Shown one piece after another: positions 16,901 through 26,676 of a stretch of 64,000 bases of DNA; position 1 is the stretch's first letter, and each line of letters begins with the position of its first letter. This DNA is from Streptomyces cadmiisoli. GTDB taxonomy: Bacteria; Actinomycetota; Actinomycetes; Streptomycetales; Streptomycetaceae. A program made the position numbers and the translations under genes. Location: contig NZ_CP030073.1 of NCBI RefSeq assembly GCF_003261055.1, positions 7,130,001 through 7,194,000 of the forward strand, given 5' to 3'. The notes beneath the pieces are model-generated. The model did no database searches, was not told the origin of the DNA, and was given only the letters and a program-made list of their open reading frames with translations.

Positions 16901-17025
16901 CCTGTTGTGCCGGACGGTGCGCGGGGGTTCCTGCTACCCGAGGAGTGACTCCCTCCGGCGATGGACGGATCGTCCTGTAGTACCTGCGCCGCCCCCTGCC
17001 GACACAGCGCACGGGCGGCGGCATC

Positions 17026-18378
17026 ATGAACATCCCCCTGCTGCTCCTGGCAGCCGCCTTCCTGCTCATCCTCGCCAACGGTTTCTTCGTGGCCGCGGAG
17101 TTCGGCCTGGTGACGGTCGACCGCCCGGACGCCGAGCAGGCGGCCGCCGACGGCGACCGGCGCGCGCACCGGGTCGTCGAATCCCTCAAGGAGCTGTCCT
17201 TCCAGCTCTCCGGCACCCAGCTCGGCATCACCATCACCTCCCTCGTCGTCGGCATGCTCGCCGAACCGGCGCTGGCCCGGTTGCTGGACGGACCGTTCAC
17301 GGCCGTCGGGATACCCGAGGGTGCGGTGCCCGGCGTGTCCGTCGTGGTCGGCATGCTGCTGGCCTCGGCCGTGCAGATGGTGGTCGGCGAACTCGTCCCC
17401 AAGAACTGGGCCGTGTCCCGTCCGCTCCAGGTCGCGCGTTTCGTGGCCGGCCCGCAGCACGCCTTCGCACGGCTGTTCAGGCCGGTGATCGCCGCCCTGA
17501 ACGCGGTCGCCAACCGCCTGGTCCGGGCACTGGGCGTGGAGCCGGCCGAGGAGCTGGCCTCCGCGCGCACCCCCGGCGAGCTGGTCTCCCTGGCCCGGCA
17601 CTCCGCCCGGGCCGGCGCCCTGGAGCAGGACACGGCGGACCTCTTCGTACGGACGCTGTCCCTCGGGGAGCTGACCGCGCAGCACGTCATGACGCCGCGC
17701 GTGAAGGTGAGCGCGTTGCAGTCCTCGGCGACCGCCGAGGACGTGGTCAATCTGACGCGCGCCACCGGTCTGTCCCGCTTCCCGGTCTACCGGGAGAAGA
17801 TCGACGAGGTGATCGGGATGGTCCACCTCAAGGACGCCCTCGCCGTGTCCGCCGCCGCCCGGCTGCGCACCCCCGTGAGCCGGATCGCCCGGCCGCCGCT
17901 GCTCGTCCCGGAGACGCTGCCGGTCCGGCCGCTGCTCGTCCGGCTGCGCAGCGAGCAGCCGATAGCGGTCGTCGTCGACGAGTACGGCGGCACGGCCGGG
18001 GTGGTCACGCTGGAGGACATCGTCGAGGAACTGGTCGGCGAGGTGCGGGACGAGCACGACGACCTGCTGGCCGATCAGCCCGAACTCGCCCCCGCCCCGG
18101 CCGAGGACGGCCGCCTCGCCTGGGACGCCGACGGCAGCTGCCGGGTCGACGTCCTGCGGCGCATCGGGCTGGACGCGCCCGACGGCCCGTACGAGACCGT
18201 CGCGGGCCTCGTCGCGGACCTGCTGGGCCGGATCCCGGCGGTCGGCGACCGGGCCGAGCTGCCCGGCTGGCGGCTGGCCGTGCGGCAGGTCGGGCACTAC
18301 CGGGCCGAGCGGGTGCGGCTGGTCCGCACGGTCCCGGCCGCGGAGGCCGCCGCGCCCGTCATGGAGGCCGTGCGATGA
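17026..18378 (+). CDS. CNNM/CorC-type hemolysin family protein with CBS pair
   Basis: A 450-residue protein. Order: a DUF21/CNNM transmembrane domain (about 1-200) with ILANGFFVAAEFGLVTV and the GELVPKNWAVSRP signature, a CBS pair (about 215-340) with VMTPRVKVSALQ and YGGTAGVVTLEDIVEELVGEVRDEHDD, and a C-terminal CorC_HlyC domain (GSCRVDVLRRIGLDAPDGPYETVAGLV). The family is linked to magnesium or other divalent cation efflux and regulation, not proven haemolysis. It overlaps the next gene by ATGA, and the two paralogues probably work together. Confidence 0.88.
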   Translation: MNIPLLLLAAAFLLILANGFFVAAEFGLVTVDRPDAEQAAADGDRRAHRVVESLKELSFQLSGTQLGITITSLVVGMLAEPALARLLDGPFTAVGIPEGAVPGVSVVVGMLLASAVQMVVGELVPKNWAVSRPLQVARFVAGPQHAFARLFRPVIAALNAVANRLVRALGVEPAEELASARTPGELVSLARHSARAGALEQDTADLFVRTLSLGELTAQHVMTPRVKVSALQSSATAEDVVNLTRATGLSRFPVYREKIDEVIGMVHLKDALAVSAAARLRTPVSRIARPPLLVPETLPVRPLLVRLRSEQPIAVVVDEYGGTAGVVTLEDIVEELVGEVRDEHDDLLADQPELAPAPAEDGRLAWDADGSCRVDVLRRIGLDAPDGPYETVAGLVADLLGRIPAVGDRAELPGWRLAVRQVGHYRAERVRLVRTVPAAEAAAPVMEAVR

Positions 18379-19445
18379 GCGTGCTCCAACTCCTGCTCGC
18401 CGCGCTGCTCGTGCTGGCCAACGGATTCTTCGTCGGCGCCGAGTTCGCACTGGTGTCCGTGCGCCGCAGCCAGATCGAACCGCTCGGCACCGCCCGGGCC
18501 CGGCAGGTGCTGTACGGACTGGAGCGGCTGCCCCAGATGATGGCCGCGGCGCAGTTCGGCATCACCGTCTGCTCGCTGACCCTCGGCGCGGTCGCCGAAC
18601 CGACGGTGGCGCACCTGCTGGAACCGTTCTTCGAGTGGATCCGTCTGCCGCAGGCGGTCGTCCACCCGCTGGGGTACGTGATCGCCCTCGCCACGGTGGT
18701 CTTCTTCCACCTCGTCATCGGCGAGATGGTGCCGAAGAACCTGGCCATGGCGGCTCCGGAGAAGGCGGCGCTGTGGCTCGGGCCGGGTCTGGTCGCCTTC
18801 GCGCGTCTGTGCCGTCCGATCACCGTCGCCCTCGGCGCCTGCGCCCGCGCCGTCCTCAGGCTGTTCCGTGTGGAGCCCAGGGACGAGGTGGAGGCGGTCT
18901 TCACCAGCGAGCAGCTCAACCGTCTCGTGGAGGACGCCGGCCAGGCCGGTCTGCTCGACCCGGAGGAGGCCGAGCACCTGGAGGACGCCCTGGAGCTCGG
19001 CTCGCGACCGGTCACCGACGTGCTCCTGCGGCATGAGTCGCTGGTGACGGTGAACCCGTCGGTCACCCCGGGCCGGATCGTCGGGCTGACCGCACGCACC
19101 GGTTACTCCCGTTTCCCGGTGGCCGCGGACAACGGCGCCTTCATGGGCTATCTGCACGTGAAGGACGTGCTCGACCTGGAGGACTCCGAACGCGCGGTGC
19201 CGCAGCATCTGTGGCGGCCGATGCCGACGCTGCGGCCCGAGCTTCCGCTGGACGACGCGCTGACGGTGATGCGCCGTGCCGCCACCCACCTCGCGCAGGT
19301 GACGGACGCGTCGGGCCGGGTGCTGGGTCTGGTGGCGCTGGAGGACGTACTGGAGCTGCTGGTCGGCGAGGTGCGGGATCCGGCGCACCGGGAGATGCCG
19401 GAGCCGCGGACCAGCGGGACGCCGACGGAGGTACTGGCCGGCTGA
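18375..19445 (+). CDS. CNNM/CBS protein, short paralogue
   Basis: A 356-residue paralogue of the preceding protein with the same DUF21 membrane domain (LVLANGFFVGAEFALVSVRRSQIEPL, IGEMVPKNLAMAAPEKAAL) and CBS pair (GYSRFPVAADNGAFMGYLHVKDVLDLED ... LGLVALEDVLELLVGEVRD). The CorC_HlyC C-terminal domain is missing, so the protein ends shortly after the second CBS. The pairing of a full-length and a truncated member suggests a heteromer. The start is set by the ATGA overlap. Confidence 0.87.
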   Translation: MSVLQLLLAALLVLANGFFVGAEFALVSVRRSQIEPLGTARARQVLYGLERLPQMMAAAQFGITVCSLTLGAVAEPTVAHLLEPFFEWIRLPQAVVHPLGYVIALATVVFFHLVIGEMVPKNLAMAAPEKAALWLGPGLVAFARLCRPITVALGACARAVLRLFRVEPRDEVEAVFTSEQLNRLVEDAGQAGLLDPEEAEHLEDALELGSRPVTDVLLRHESLVTVNPSVTPGRIVGLTARTGYSRFPVAADNGAFMGYLHVKDVLDLEDSERAVPQHLWRPMPTLRPELPLDDALTVMRRAATHLAQVTDASGRVLGLVALEDVLELLVGEVRDPAHREMPEPRTSGTPTEVLAG

Positions 19446-19455
19446 GCGGTGGCCT

Positions 19456-19493
19456 CGACCGGTGCGGGCGGCGTCGCGCGTCCGCACCGGTCG
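19456..19493. terminator. Bidirectional terminator
   Basis: CGACCGGTGCGG and CCGCACCGGTCG form a perfect 12-bp stem with a 14-nt loop, between the convergent ends of the CBS-protein operon and the AAA ATPase gene. Confidence 0.6.
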
Positions 19494-19531
19494 GGGCACC
19501 GCCGCGCCGCCCCGGCGGACGGCGGGGGCGC

Positions 19532-21394
19532 TCACATGGGCGACGGATCCTGCGGGCCCCGGCCGGACAGGACCTCGCCGTAGGCCTGCATCAGGTCCGG
19601 AAGGCGCAGTGTCGCGAGGTCGTCCCGGGACAGCGCACCCGGATACGCGGACAACCGCAGATCCCGGTAGGCGCAGCTCTTCTCGTAGAGCGTGCGCAGG
19701 AACCGCCCGTTGCCCAGCTCGTCGATCCACCCCTGGTCGACGACGTGGCCGGCGATCGACCGCAGTTCGTCCAGGGACTCCTCGTCCCACGCGTCGCCGT
19801 TCTCCGCGGCCAGCACCTCACCGATCGAGGTGAGTTCGAGGGGGCGGTACGACGGGAAGTCGACGCGGGTGGTGAATCGGGAGGACAGGCCCGGGTTGGC
19901 CGCGAGGAGGCGGTCCATCCCTTCCGGATAGCCTGCCAGGATCACCACGAGGTGGTCGCGGTTGTCCTCGGCGCGCTTGAGCAGCACCTGGAGCGCCTCG
20001 TCGCCGTAGGCGTCGCCCTTGCCGTACCCCGAGTTGGACAGCGAGTAGGCCTCGTCGACGAAGAGGACCCCGCCGAGGGCGGAGTCGATCAGTTCGTTGG
20101 CCTTCACCGCGGTCTGGCCCAGGTATTCGCCGACCAGGTCGGCCCGCTGCGCCTCCACGAGATGGTCACCGCCGAGCAGGCCGAGGGCGTAGAAGACCCG
20201 GCCCAGGATGCGGGCGACGGTGGTCTTGCCGGTGCCGGAGGGCCCGGAGAAGACGAAATGGCGCTTGGGCGGCTGCACCGGCAGCCCTTGACCGGCCCGC
20301 AACCTGGCCATGTTCAACTGGGCGGACAGCGCCTTGACCTGTCGTTTCACCGGCTCCAGGCCCACCATGCGCTCGAGCTCGGCGAGTGCCTCCTCGAGTA
20401 AGGCCGGGTCGGTCGGGCCCGCGGGCAGCGACGACGAGGGCACGGTGGTCTTCTCCCGCACCGTCGGGTCGACGACGGAGGGCACGGGACCGGTCGGCGG
20501 CGGGCCGGGCTCGGAGAGCCTCAGGTCGCGCACGTCGGTGCCGTAGAGCGGGTCGAGTCCGTCGGGCCCGTCGATGCCGTCCCCGGGCCCGGTGAGCGTG
20601 ATCGCGGCGAGGCCGGTGGCGTCGTCGTACCCGTCCCCCTCGGCGATCGCCGCGAGCCGGGCCGAGGTGTCCATGAACGCGGGGTCGACGCGGTGCACCG
20701 CGCGGTACAGCGGGAGCGCGGCGGCCGAGCGGCCGGTGCCCTCGTGGGCCCGGGCCAGCCAGTAGCGCAGTTCCTTGCGCTGCGGCTGCTCGCTGCGGCA
20801 GCGCATCAGGGCGGCCGACAGCAGCGGTTCCGCCTGTCCGTACATCTCCAGCCGGACCCGGGCCATGCCGCCGAACAGACCCGCCTCGATACCGAGCAGG
20901 GGATCGTTGATCAGCGAGTCGGTGTGCCGTACCAGCTGCTCCCAGTCCTTGACGAGGTAGGCGCGGCAGGCGTGCAGGAAGCGGACGTGGGGATCGGTGT
21001 CGACCGGCGGCAGGCCCGCCAGGGCGCGATCCAGCTCCGGGACGTGCCGGCCGTCCAGCCAGTGCGAGGCGTGCGCGAGCAGCAGGTCGCGCGGGTTCTC
21101 CAGCACCGGCTGCACCCACCAGCCCAGCCAGTACCAGGAGTTGAGGGCCCGGCGGTGGCGGCTGCGCTGCTCCCCGAAGCGCTCACGGTGGCGGAACATC
21201 CGCAGCAGCGCGGTCGTCGTGTCCACGCGCAGCGCGTGCAGTCCGAGCCAGCCGTCGGCCATCCCGGGATCGAGCCGCACCGCGGTCCGGAACTCCTCCT
21301 CCGCCTGCGGATACGCGCCCATGGTGTAGGCATCCACGCCTCGCAGCCAGGCGAGGTCGGCCGGGGCCTCGGGGCCCTGCGTGCCGAAGTCCAT
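19532..21394 (-). CDS. CbxX/CfxQ-type AAA ATPase with TPR-like N-terminus
   Basis: A 620-residue protein. The N-terminal ~310 residues are helical repeats (AYTMGAYPQAEEEFRTAVRLDPGMADGWLGLHAL), then a Pro/Ser/Thr-rich linker and a C-terminal AAA domain. The AAA domain shows Walker A FSGPSGTGKTTVARILG, Walker B GGVLFVDEAYSL and the arginine-finger region NPGLSSRFTTRVDFPSY. The layout is that of EccA ATPases of type VII secretion and of SpoVK/CfxQ proteins. No ESX genes are nearby, so a chaperone role is only inferred. ATG 21394, in front of MDFGTQGPEAPADLAWLRG, has GGGGGGA upstream. The longer open frame to 21700 crosses the candidate small-RNA terminator and is rejected. Confidence 0.85.
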   Translation of the reverse strand: MDFGTQGPEAPADLAWLRGVDAYTMGAYPQAEEEFRTAVRLDPGMADGWLGLHALRVDTTTALLRMFRHRERFGEQRSRHRRALNSWYWLGWWVQPVLENPRDLLLAHASHWLDGRHVPELDRALAGLPPVDTDPHVRFLHACRAYLVKDWEQLVRHTDSLINDPLLGIEAGLFGGMARVRLEMYGQAEPLLSAALMRCRSEQPQRKELRYWLARAHEGTGRSAAALPLYRAVHRVDPAFMDTSARLAAIAEGDGYDDATGLAAITLTGPGDGIDGPDGLDPLYGTDVRDLRLSEPGPPPTGPVPSVVDPTVREKTTVPSSSLPAGPTDPALLEEALAELERMVGLEPVKRQVKALSAQLNMARLRAGQGLPVQPPKRHFVFSGPSGTGKTTVARILGRVFYALGLLGGDHLVEAQRADLVGEYLGQTAVKANELIDSALGGVLFVDEAYSLSNSGYGKGDAYGDEALQVLLKRAEDNRDHLVVILAGYPEGMDRLLAANPGLSSRFTTRVDFPSYRPLELTSIGEVLAAENGDAWDEESLDELRSIAGHVVDQGWIDELGNGRFLRTLYEKSCAYRDLRLSAYPGALSRDDLATLRLPDLMQAYGEVLSGRGPQDPSPM

Positions 21395-21669
21395 CACGTC
21401 CCCCCACAAACCGTGCCCCCGCTGGTTCGCCGCCGGGTGTCGCCCGCCGACCCACTCGGTCCAACCGTCGTGCCGCGGACCGGAGTTGCAACGGTGCGCG
21501 GAGCAGCCGTCCGCAGGTCGCACCGAGGGCATCGTACCCGCGGGTCGGTGCCGGTCGAAGGGTGCCGCACGGGCCGTTCGGCGAGGTGGGAGCAGACGGG
21601 GCGCACACGCGCATGGTGACCGAGGGTGAGCGGATCGCGCCCCGGAGCGCCCGAAAGGGGTGAAGAGAG

Positions 21670-21741
21670 CAGAACGAAGCCCCCGATCACGGGGGAACAA
21701 CCGGGGGCTTCGCGTCTGACGGCGGCCTCGTCGGGCCGCAC
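21670..21741 (-). ncRNA. Candidate small RNA with its own promoter and terminator
   Basis: On the minus strand, TTGACC (21777-21772), an 18-bp spacer and TACGTT (21753-21748) form a good housekeeping promoter. About 30 nt after the predicted start lies a strong stem (CGAAGCCCCCG 21675-21685 with CGGGGGCTTCG 21702-21712) followed by a T-rich run. A second stem, GCGGCC with GGCCGC, lies between. The predicted ~70-nt transcript contains no convincing reading frame. It lies in the 468-bp gap between the small kinase gene (stop at 21863) and the AAA gene. The alternative is that the stem simply terminates the kinase transcript. The rest of the gap, 21395-21669, shows nothing I can assign apart from the leader of the AAA gene. 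Confidence 0.45.
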
Positions 21742-21862
21742 ATTGAGAACGTAAGTCCTGTACGGCCCCCCGGTCAAGCGGAGTTGGGGCAGTCGGCCGA
21801 GTTCCGACGCAAGGGTCTTCACAACTTCAGCACATTGCCGACGGTCCGTCACCGTGTGTGAC

Positions 21863-22492
21863 CTACTGGTCCGGACCAGGGTGCCCGGAGGGTCCCCGGA
21901 GCACCTCGTACCCCTCCTGTACCTGCCGCACCAAGAGGTCGGCGAACGGCCGGGAGGGGTCCTCGGCGAAATGCCGCCGCTCCGCCTCGACCCACCCGGC
22001 CCAGAACTCCCGCTGCTCCTCCCCGTCCCGCAACTGCCCGCGCGCCCATGACTCCTCATGAGGCACCTCCAGCCACAGCAGGTGCGCCAGATGGGGGCGC
22101 AGGGCGCGGCGGCCCGCGCCGACCCCCTCGATCAGGACCACCGGAGCGGGCGGCAGCGCGCGCGGCGGCCCGAAGCGCCGGGCCCGCCAGTCGTAGGGCG
22201 CGTAGCGCGCGGTCGCGCCGCGGCCGAGCGGTTCGATCACCTGGGGCAGCAGTCGGCCGGTCCAGGCGAACAGTTCGCCGTGGCTCGCGATGTCGTCCAG
22301 GTGCAGCACCGGCGCACCGCCGAGCGCCTCGGCCAGCCGCCCGGCGAGGGTGGTCTTCCCGGAGCCCGCGTGTCCGTCGACACCGATCAGACGGACCGGG
22401 CCGCAGGACGCGGGCAGCTCGCGCAGGGTGCGCGCGAGGTCGGGCAGCGGGGGGCGGGACGCGGGGCGCGGGGCGGGGCGAGGGGACGGCAC
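21863..22492 (-). CDS. Uridine-kinase-like P-loop kinase
   Basis: A 209-residue soluble protein with Walker A VDGHAGSGKTTLAGRLAEALGG, LHLDDIASHG (substrate-side Asp), PVVLIEGVGAG as Walker B and a LEVPHEESWARGQLRDGEEQREFWAGWVEAERRHFAEDP C-terminal block. This group is annotated as uridine kinase-like. The actual phosphate acceptor is not established. The start is uncertain: GTG 22492 is directly preceded by GGAGG with little spacing, and ATG 22537 or 22573 are in frame but the latter would swallow the DasR-like site. Confidence 0.75.
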   Translation of the reverse strand: MPSPRPAPRPASRPPLPDLARTLRELPASCGPVRLIGVDGHAGSGKTTLAGRLAEALGGAPVLHLDDIASHGELFAWTGRLLPQVIEPLGRGATARYAPYDWRARRFGPPRALPPAPVVLIEGVGAGRRALRPHLAHLLWLEVPHEESWARGQLRDGEEQREFWAGWVEAERRHFAEDPSRPFADLLVRQVQEGYEVLRGPSGHPGPDQ

Positions 22493-22540
22493 GCCTCCAT
22501 CATCGCCTGCGCTCCGGCATGCTCCGATCCAGGTCATGCC

Positions 22541-22556
22541 AGTGGTCTCGACCAAT
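22541..22556. promoter_or_regulatory. DasR-type operator (dre) candidate
   Basis: AGTGGTCTCGACCAAT matches 14 of 16 positions of the dre consensus AGTGGTCTAGACCACT bound by the GlcNAc-responsive repressor DasR. It overlaps a 12-bp perfect palindrome ACCAATATTGGT (22551-22562). It lies between the divergent kinase and peptidase genes, 119 bp before the peptidase start, so control of the peptidase, the kinase or both by amino-sugar supply is plausible. Confidence 0.55.
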
Positions 22557-22674
22557 ATTGGTGAGCGCGGCATGCATCGAAGTGCTGGCAGTACCGCCCT
22601 CCCGCGGCCATAGTTGGCGCACGCAAGCGTGCACCGGACCCGCCTCCGACCCGGACCCTGGGAGTCTTCCGCCC

Positions 22675-24060
22675 ATGAGCAGAGCCGAACAGCCGTCCCG
22701 CAGAACCCTGCTGACCGCCGCGGTCGTGGCCGCGGTGGCGGGCAGTGCCGGTCCCGCGGTGGCCGCCCCGCGGGCCCACGCCGACGACCCGGCGCCGGCC
22801 CGCGGCGCGGTCCCCGCCGGGGCCCCGGCCCGCCCCGTGGACAACCGCACCTGGATCACGTACGCCGACTGGCGCGCCGGCACCGCCAAGGGCACCCGGG
22901 CCGTCGCCGGTGTCCGTCCCGGTGTGGTGATCGCCGCCCCGGCAGGCACCGTCGCCTACGCCGACCCCCACACCGGCCGGACGTCGACGTGGGAGTACGC
23001 GACCTGGACCTCCCCGGTCCACCGGCTCACGGTCCCCTCCACCGAGGCGATCCCCTCGTGGAACGCGCACACCCCGGCCGGCACCTGGATCCAGGTCGAA
23101 CTGCGCGGCACCTACTCCGACGGCACGGACACGCCCTGGTACGTGATGGGCCGCTGGGCGGCGGGCGACCAGGACATCCTGCGGACCTCCGTCGACGACC
23201 AGAGCGACGGCAGGAGCAGCATCTGGACGGACACCTTCGCCGTCGACGACCCCGCCTCGGGGCTGCGCCTGACGTCCTACCGGCTGCGGCTGACGCTGTA
23301 CCGCAAGCCGGGCACGAAGCTCACCCCGACCGTGTGGCGGCTCGGCGCCATGGGCTCGGACGTGCCCGACCGCTTCACCGTCCCCGCCTCCACGCCCGGG
23401 GTCGCCGGGGAGCTGCTGGTCCCGAGGTTCTCGCAGGAGATCCACAAGGGCCAGTACCCCGAGTACGACAACGGTGGCGAGGCCTGGTGCAGCCCCACCT
23501 CCTCCCAGATGATCGTCGAGTACTGGGGCGGCCGGCTCACCGCGGAGCAGCTGGCCTGGGTCGATCCGACCTACGCCGATCCGCAGGTGTGCCACGCGGC
23601 CCGGTCCACGTACGACCACCAGTACGCGGGCTGCGGCAACTGGCCCTTCAACGCGGCTTACGCGGCCACCTTCAAGGGGCTGCAGGGCGTGGTCACCCGG
23701 CTCGGTTCGCTCACCGACCTGGAGACGCTGATCGCGGCCGGCATCCCGGCCATAACGTCCCAGTCGTTCCTCGCCTCGGAGCTGACCGGAGCGGGCTACG
23801 GCACCTCCGGCCACCTGATGACCGTGATCGGCTTCACGGCCGACGGCGACGTGATCGCCAACGACCCCGCCTCGCCGAGCAACGAGGCGGTGCGGCGCGT
23901 CTACAAGCGGCGCGAGTGGGAGAACATCTGGCTCCGGACCAAGCGGTACAACGCCTCCGGCAACGTGGCTTCCGGCACCGGCGGCGTCTGCTACCTGTAC
24001 TTCCCGGCGCAGCCGACCGCGCGCCAGCGCAAGGCGCTCGCGGCGGTGGGGGTGCGCTGA
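22675..24060 (+). CDS. Tat-exported C39-like cysteine peptidase
   Basis: A 461-residue secreted protein. The leader has a twin-arginine motif SRRTLLTAAVVAAVAG and ends near AVAAPRAHA. A beta-rich N-terminal domain (about 60-235) precedes a papain-like C39 domain. The candidate catalytic Cys is in EAWCSPTSSQMIVEYWGG, the His in SGHLMTVIGF and the third residue in VIANDPASPSNEAVRR. The expected role is extracellular peptide or cell-wall peptide cleavage; the exact substrate is unknown. GGGAG precedes ATG 22675. A DasR-like site upstream suggests link to chitin/GlcNAc metabolism. Confidence 0.85.
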   Translation: MSRAEQPSRRTLLTAAVVAAVAGSAGPAVAAPRAHADDPAPARGAVPAGAPARPVDNRTWITYADWRAGTAKGTRAVAGVRPGVVIAAPAGTVAYADPHTGRTSTWEYATWTSPVHRLTVPSTEAIPSWNAHTPAGTWIQVELRGTYSDGTDTPWYVMGRWAAGDQDILRTSVDDQSDGRSSIWTDTFAVDDPASGLRLTSYRLRLTLYRKPGTKLTPTVWRLGAMGSDVPDRFTVPASTPGVAGELLVPRFSQEIHKGQYPEYDNGGEAWCSPTSSQMIVEYWGGRLTAEQLAWVDPTYADPQVCHAARSTYDHQYAGCGNWPFNAAYAATFKGLQGVVTRLGSLTDLETLIAAGIPAITSQSFLASELTGAGYGTSGHLMTVIGFTADGDVIANDPASPSNEAVRRVYKRREWENIWLRTKRYNASGNVASGTGGVCYLYFPAQPTARQRKALAAVGVR

Positions 24061-24070
24061 ACCGCTCCTC

Positions 24071-24100
24071 GAAGGCCCCCGGAGCGCTCCGGGGGCCTTC
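24071..24100 (+). terminator. Terminator after the peptidase gene
   Basis: GAAGGCCCCCGGAGC and GCTCCGGGGGCCTTC form an uninterrupted palindrome immediately after the stop, a strong hairpin terminator. Confidence 0.75.
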
Positions 24101-24210
24101 GGCTGTGACCAACGTCTCCGCCGCAAAAGCCGCCGGAAGTGGCAAGGTGGACAGATCGGTGGGGAGCCGTCGGGGAGGGTCCTCTGCAGGCACGACATCA
24201 GTGAGACGAC

Positions 24211-24351
24211 ATGACCGCACAATCAGCCACTGCCGTCCGCGTACGCACCGGCGGCCCCCGCGAGGACGGCCCGAAGATCGTCGAGCACGTCATGGGCTGG
24301 ACCCTGGTCGTTGTGCTCGCCATGCTCGTGACCCAGCTCGGACTGCTGTGA
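24211..24351 (+). CDS. SCO1431-family small membrane protein
   Basis: A 46-residue protein. A polar N-terminus (MTAQSATAVRVRTGGPREDG) is followed by one hydrophobic helix (VMGWTLVVVLAMLVTQLGLL) reaching the C-terminus. Its size, the PKIVEHVMGWTLVVVLAMLVTQLG core and its place between the peptidase and the TetR gene fit the family named after S. coelicolor SCO1431. Function is unknown. High G/C at third positions supports coding. It stops 33 bp before the TetR start. Confidence 0.75.
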   Translation: MTAQSATAVRVRTGGPREDGPKIVEHVMGWTLVVVLAMLVTQLGLL

Positions 24352-24384
24352 GCTGACCCCGGGAGCGGACCTGCCATACTGCGG

Positions 24385-25077
24385 ATGTCCCGCCGCCCGT
24401 TGGAACCAGGGTCGAAATTGAATATCAGTCAACAGCGCGACGCGTCCCGTCCCCGGGCGCGTGGCACCGAGCGTTCGCTGGCGCGCCGCGCCGAGCTCAT
24501 CGCCATCGGTCGGAAGTTGTTCGCCGACACGTCGTACGACGCGCTCTCGATGGACGACATCGCCCGGCAGGCCCATGTCGCCAAGGGGCTGATCTACTAC
24601 TACTTCCAGTCCAAGCGCGGCTACTACCTGGCCATCGTCCAGGACTCGGTCAACGACCTGGTCACCTTCGCGGCCGGCGGACTCGAACTCCCGCCGGTGG
24701 AGCGGGTCCACCGCACCATCGACGGCTATCTGCGCTACGCCGAGCACAACCACGCGGCGTACCGCACGATCGTCAGCGGCGGCGTCGGCTTCGACACCGA
24801 GGTGCAGGCCATCCGCGACGGCGTGCGCGAGGCGATCGTGCTGACCATCGCCGAAGGGGCCTACGGCGACCGGGAGATCGCCCCGGTCGCGCGGATGGGA
24901 CTGCTGGGCTGGGTCTGCGGGGTCGAGGGTGCCGCCCTCGACTGGATCGACCGTCCCGAGCTCTCCCGCGACACGATGCGCGAACTGCTGGTGAGGACCC
25001 TCGGCGGCACGATGCGCGCGATCGAGGAACTCGACTCCGGCTACCCGGCTCCCGAGCCCGCCCGGCGCGACGCGTGA
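24385..25077 (+). CDS. TetR family transcriptional regulator
   Basis: A 230-residue protein with a TetR N-terminal DNA-binding domain at about 31-77 (RRAELIAIGRKLFADTSYDALSMDDIARQAHVAKGLIYYYFQSKRGYYLAIV) and a helical ligand/dimer domain. The target is unknown; candidates are itself or the upstream micro-protein. ATG 24385 is used, but the first ~28 residues are not part of the domain and TTG 24418 is an alternative start. Its stop is 51 bp before the second MITE-like element. Confidence 0.88.
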   Translation: MSRRPLEPGSKLNISQQRDASRPRARGTERSLARRAELIAIGRKLFADTSYDALSMDDIARQAHVAKGLIYYYFQSKRGYYLAIVQDSVNDLVTFAAGGLELPPVERVHRTIDGYLRYAEHNHAAYRTIVSGGVGFDTEVQAIRDGVREAIVLTIAEGAYGDREIAPVARMGLLGWVCGVEGAALDWIDRPELSRDTMRELLVRTLGGTMRAIEELDSGYPAPEPARRDA

Positions 25078-25128
25078 GCGAGGGGCGGAAGTCCGTGGAC
25101 CCCCGCCCCGAGTCACCGTGCCCGAAAG

Positions 25129-25326
25129 CTAGTGCCGTGGCAGGCAACGTTCGCCCCGTCGCGACGCCCGGCACGCTCCCCCACTGCCTGAAAGGCGTGG
25201 GAGGTGCCCCCACTCGCCGCACCGGCCGAGAGCCCGAGTACATCCAGTACGAGGACTCACGGCCGGCGCGCCGAGATCACGCACCGGACGCCGCTCCTCG
25301 ACCGGCAAACGTCGCCTGACGCGGCA

Positions 25327-25330
<4 letters not shown>
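25129..25330 (+). mobile_element. MITE-like element, copy 2
   Basis: A 202-bp element with imperfect 23-bp inverted termini: CTAGTGCCGTGGCAGGCAACGTT at the left and the complement of CTAGTGCCGCGTCAGGCGACGTT at the right (4 mismatches). The core is closely related to that of copy 1 at 10901-11132. It fills the space between the convergent TetR and chitinase genes, and its right end CTAG supplies the TAG stop codon of the chitinase. It encodes nothing and would need a transposase in trans. Confidence 0.7.
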
Positions 25331-26562
<1,232 letters not shown>

Positions 26563-26634
26563 CGGGATGTCTCCTCGTGGGGGAGAGGGTGACGTGCGCC
26601 GATTGGCATGAACGCGATGAGGCGTTGATCCGTC

Positions 26635-26676
26635 AGGTTAGGAGGACTAGACCAGTTGGGTCAATGGTGCGGACCA
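26635..26676 (-). promoter_or_regulatory. Chitinase promoter with direct repeats
   Basis: Minus strand: -35 TTGACC (26664-26659), 18-bp spacer, -10 TAACCT (26640-26635). The 12-bp repeats TGGTCCGCACCA (26676-26665) and TGGTCTAGTCCT (26654-26643) start 22 bp apart and flank the -35, as in characterised Streptomyces chitinase promoters that respond to chitin and glucose. The rest of the 327-bp region to the next gene (26677-26889) holds only the divergent acyl-CoA dehydrogenase leader. Confidence 0.75.
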
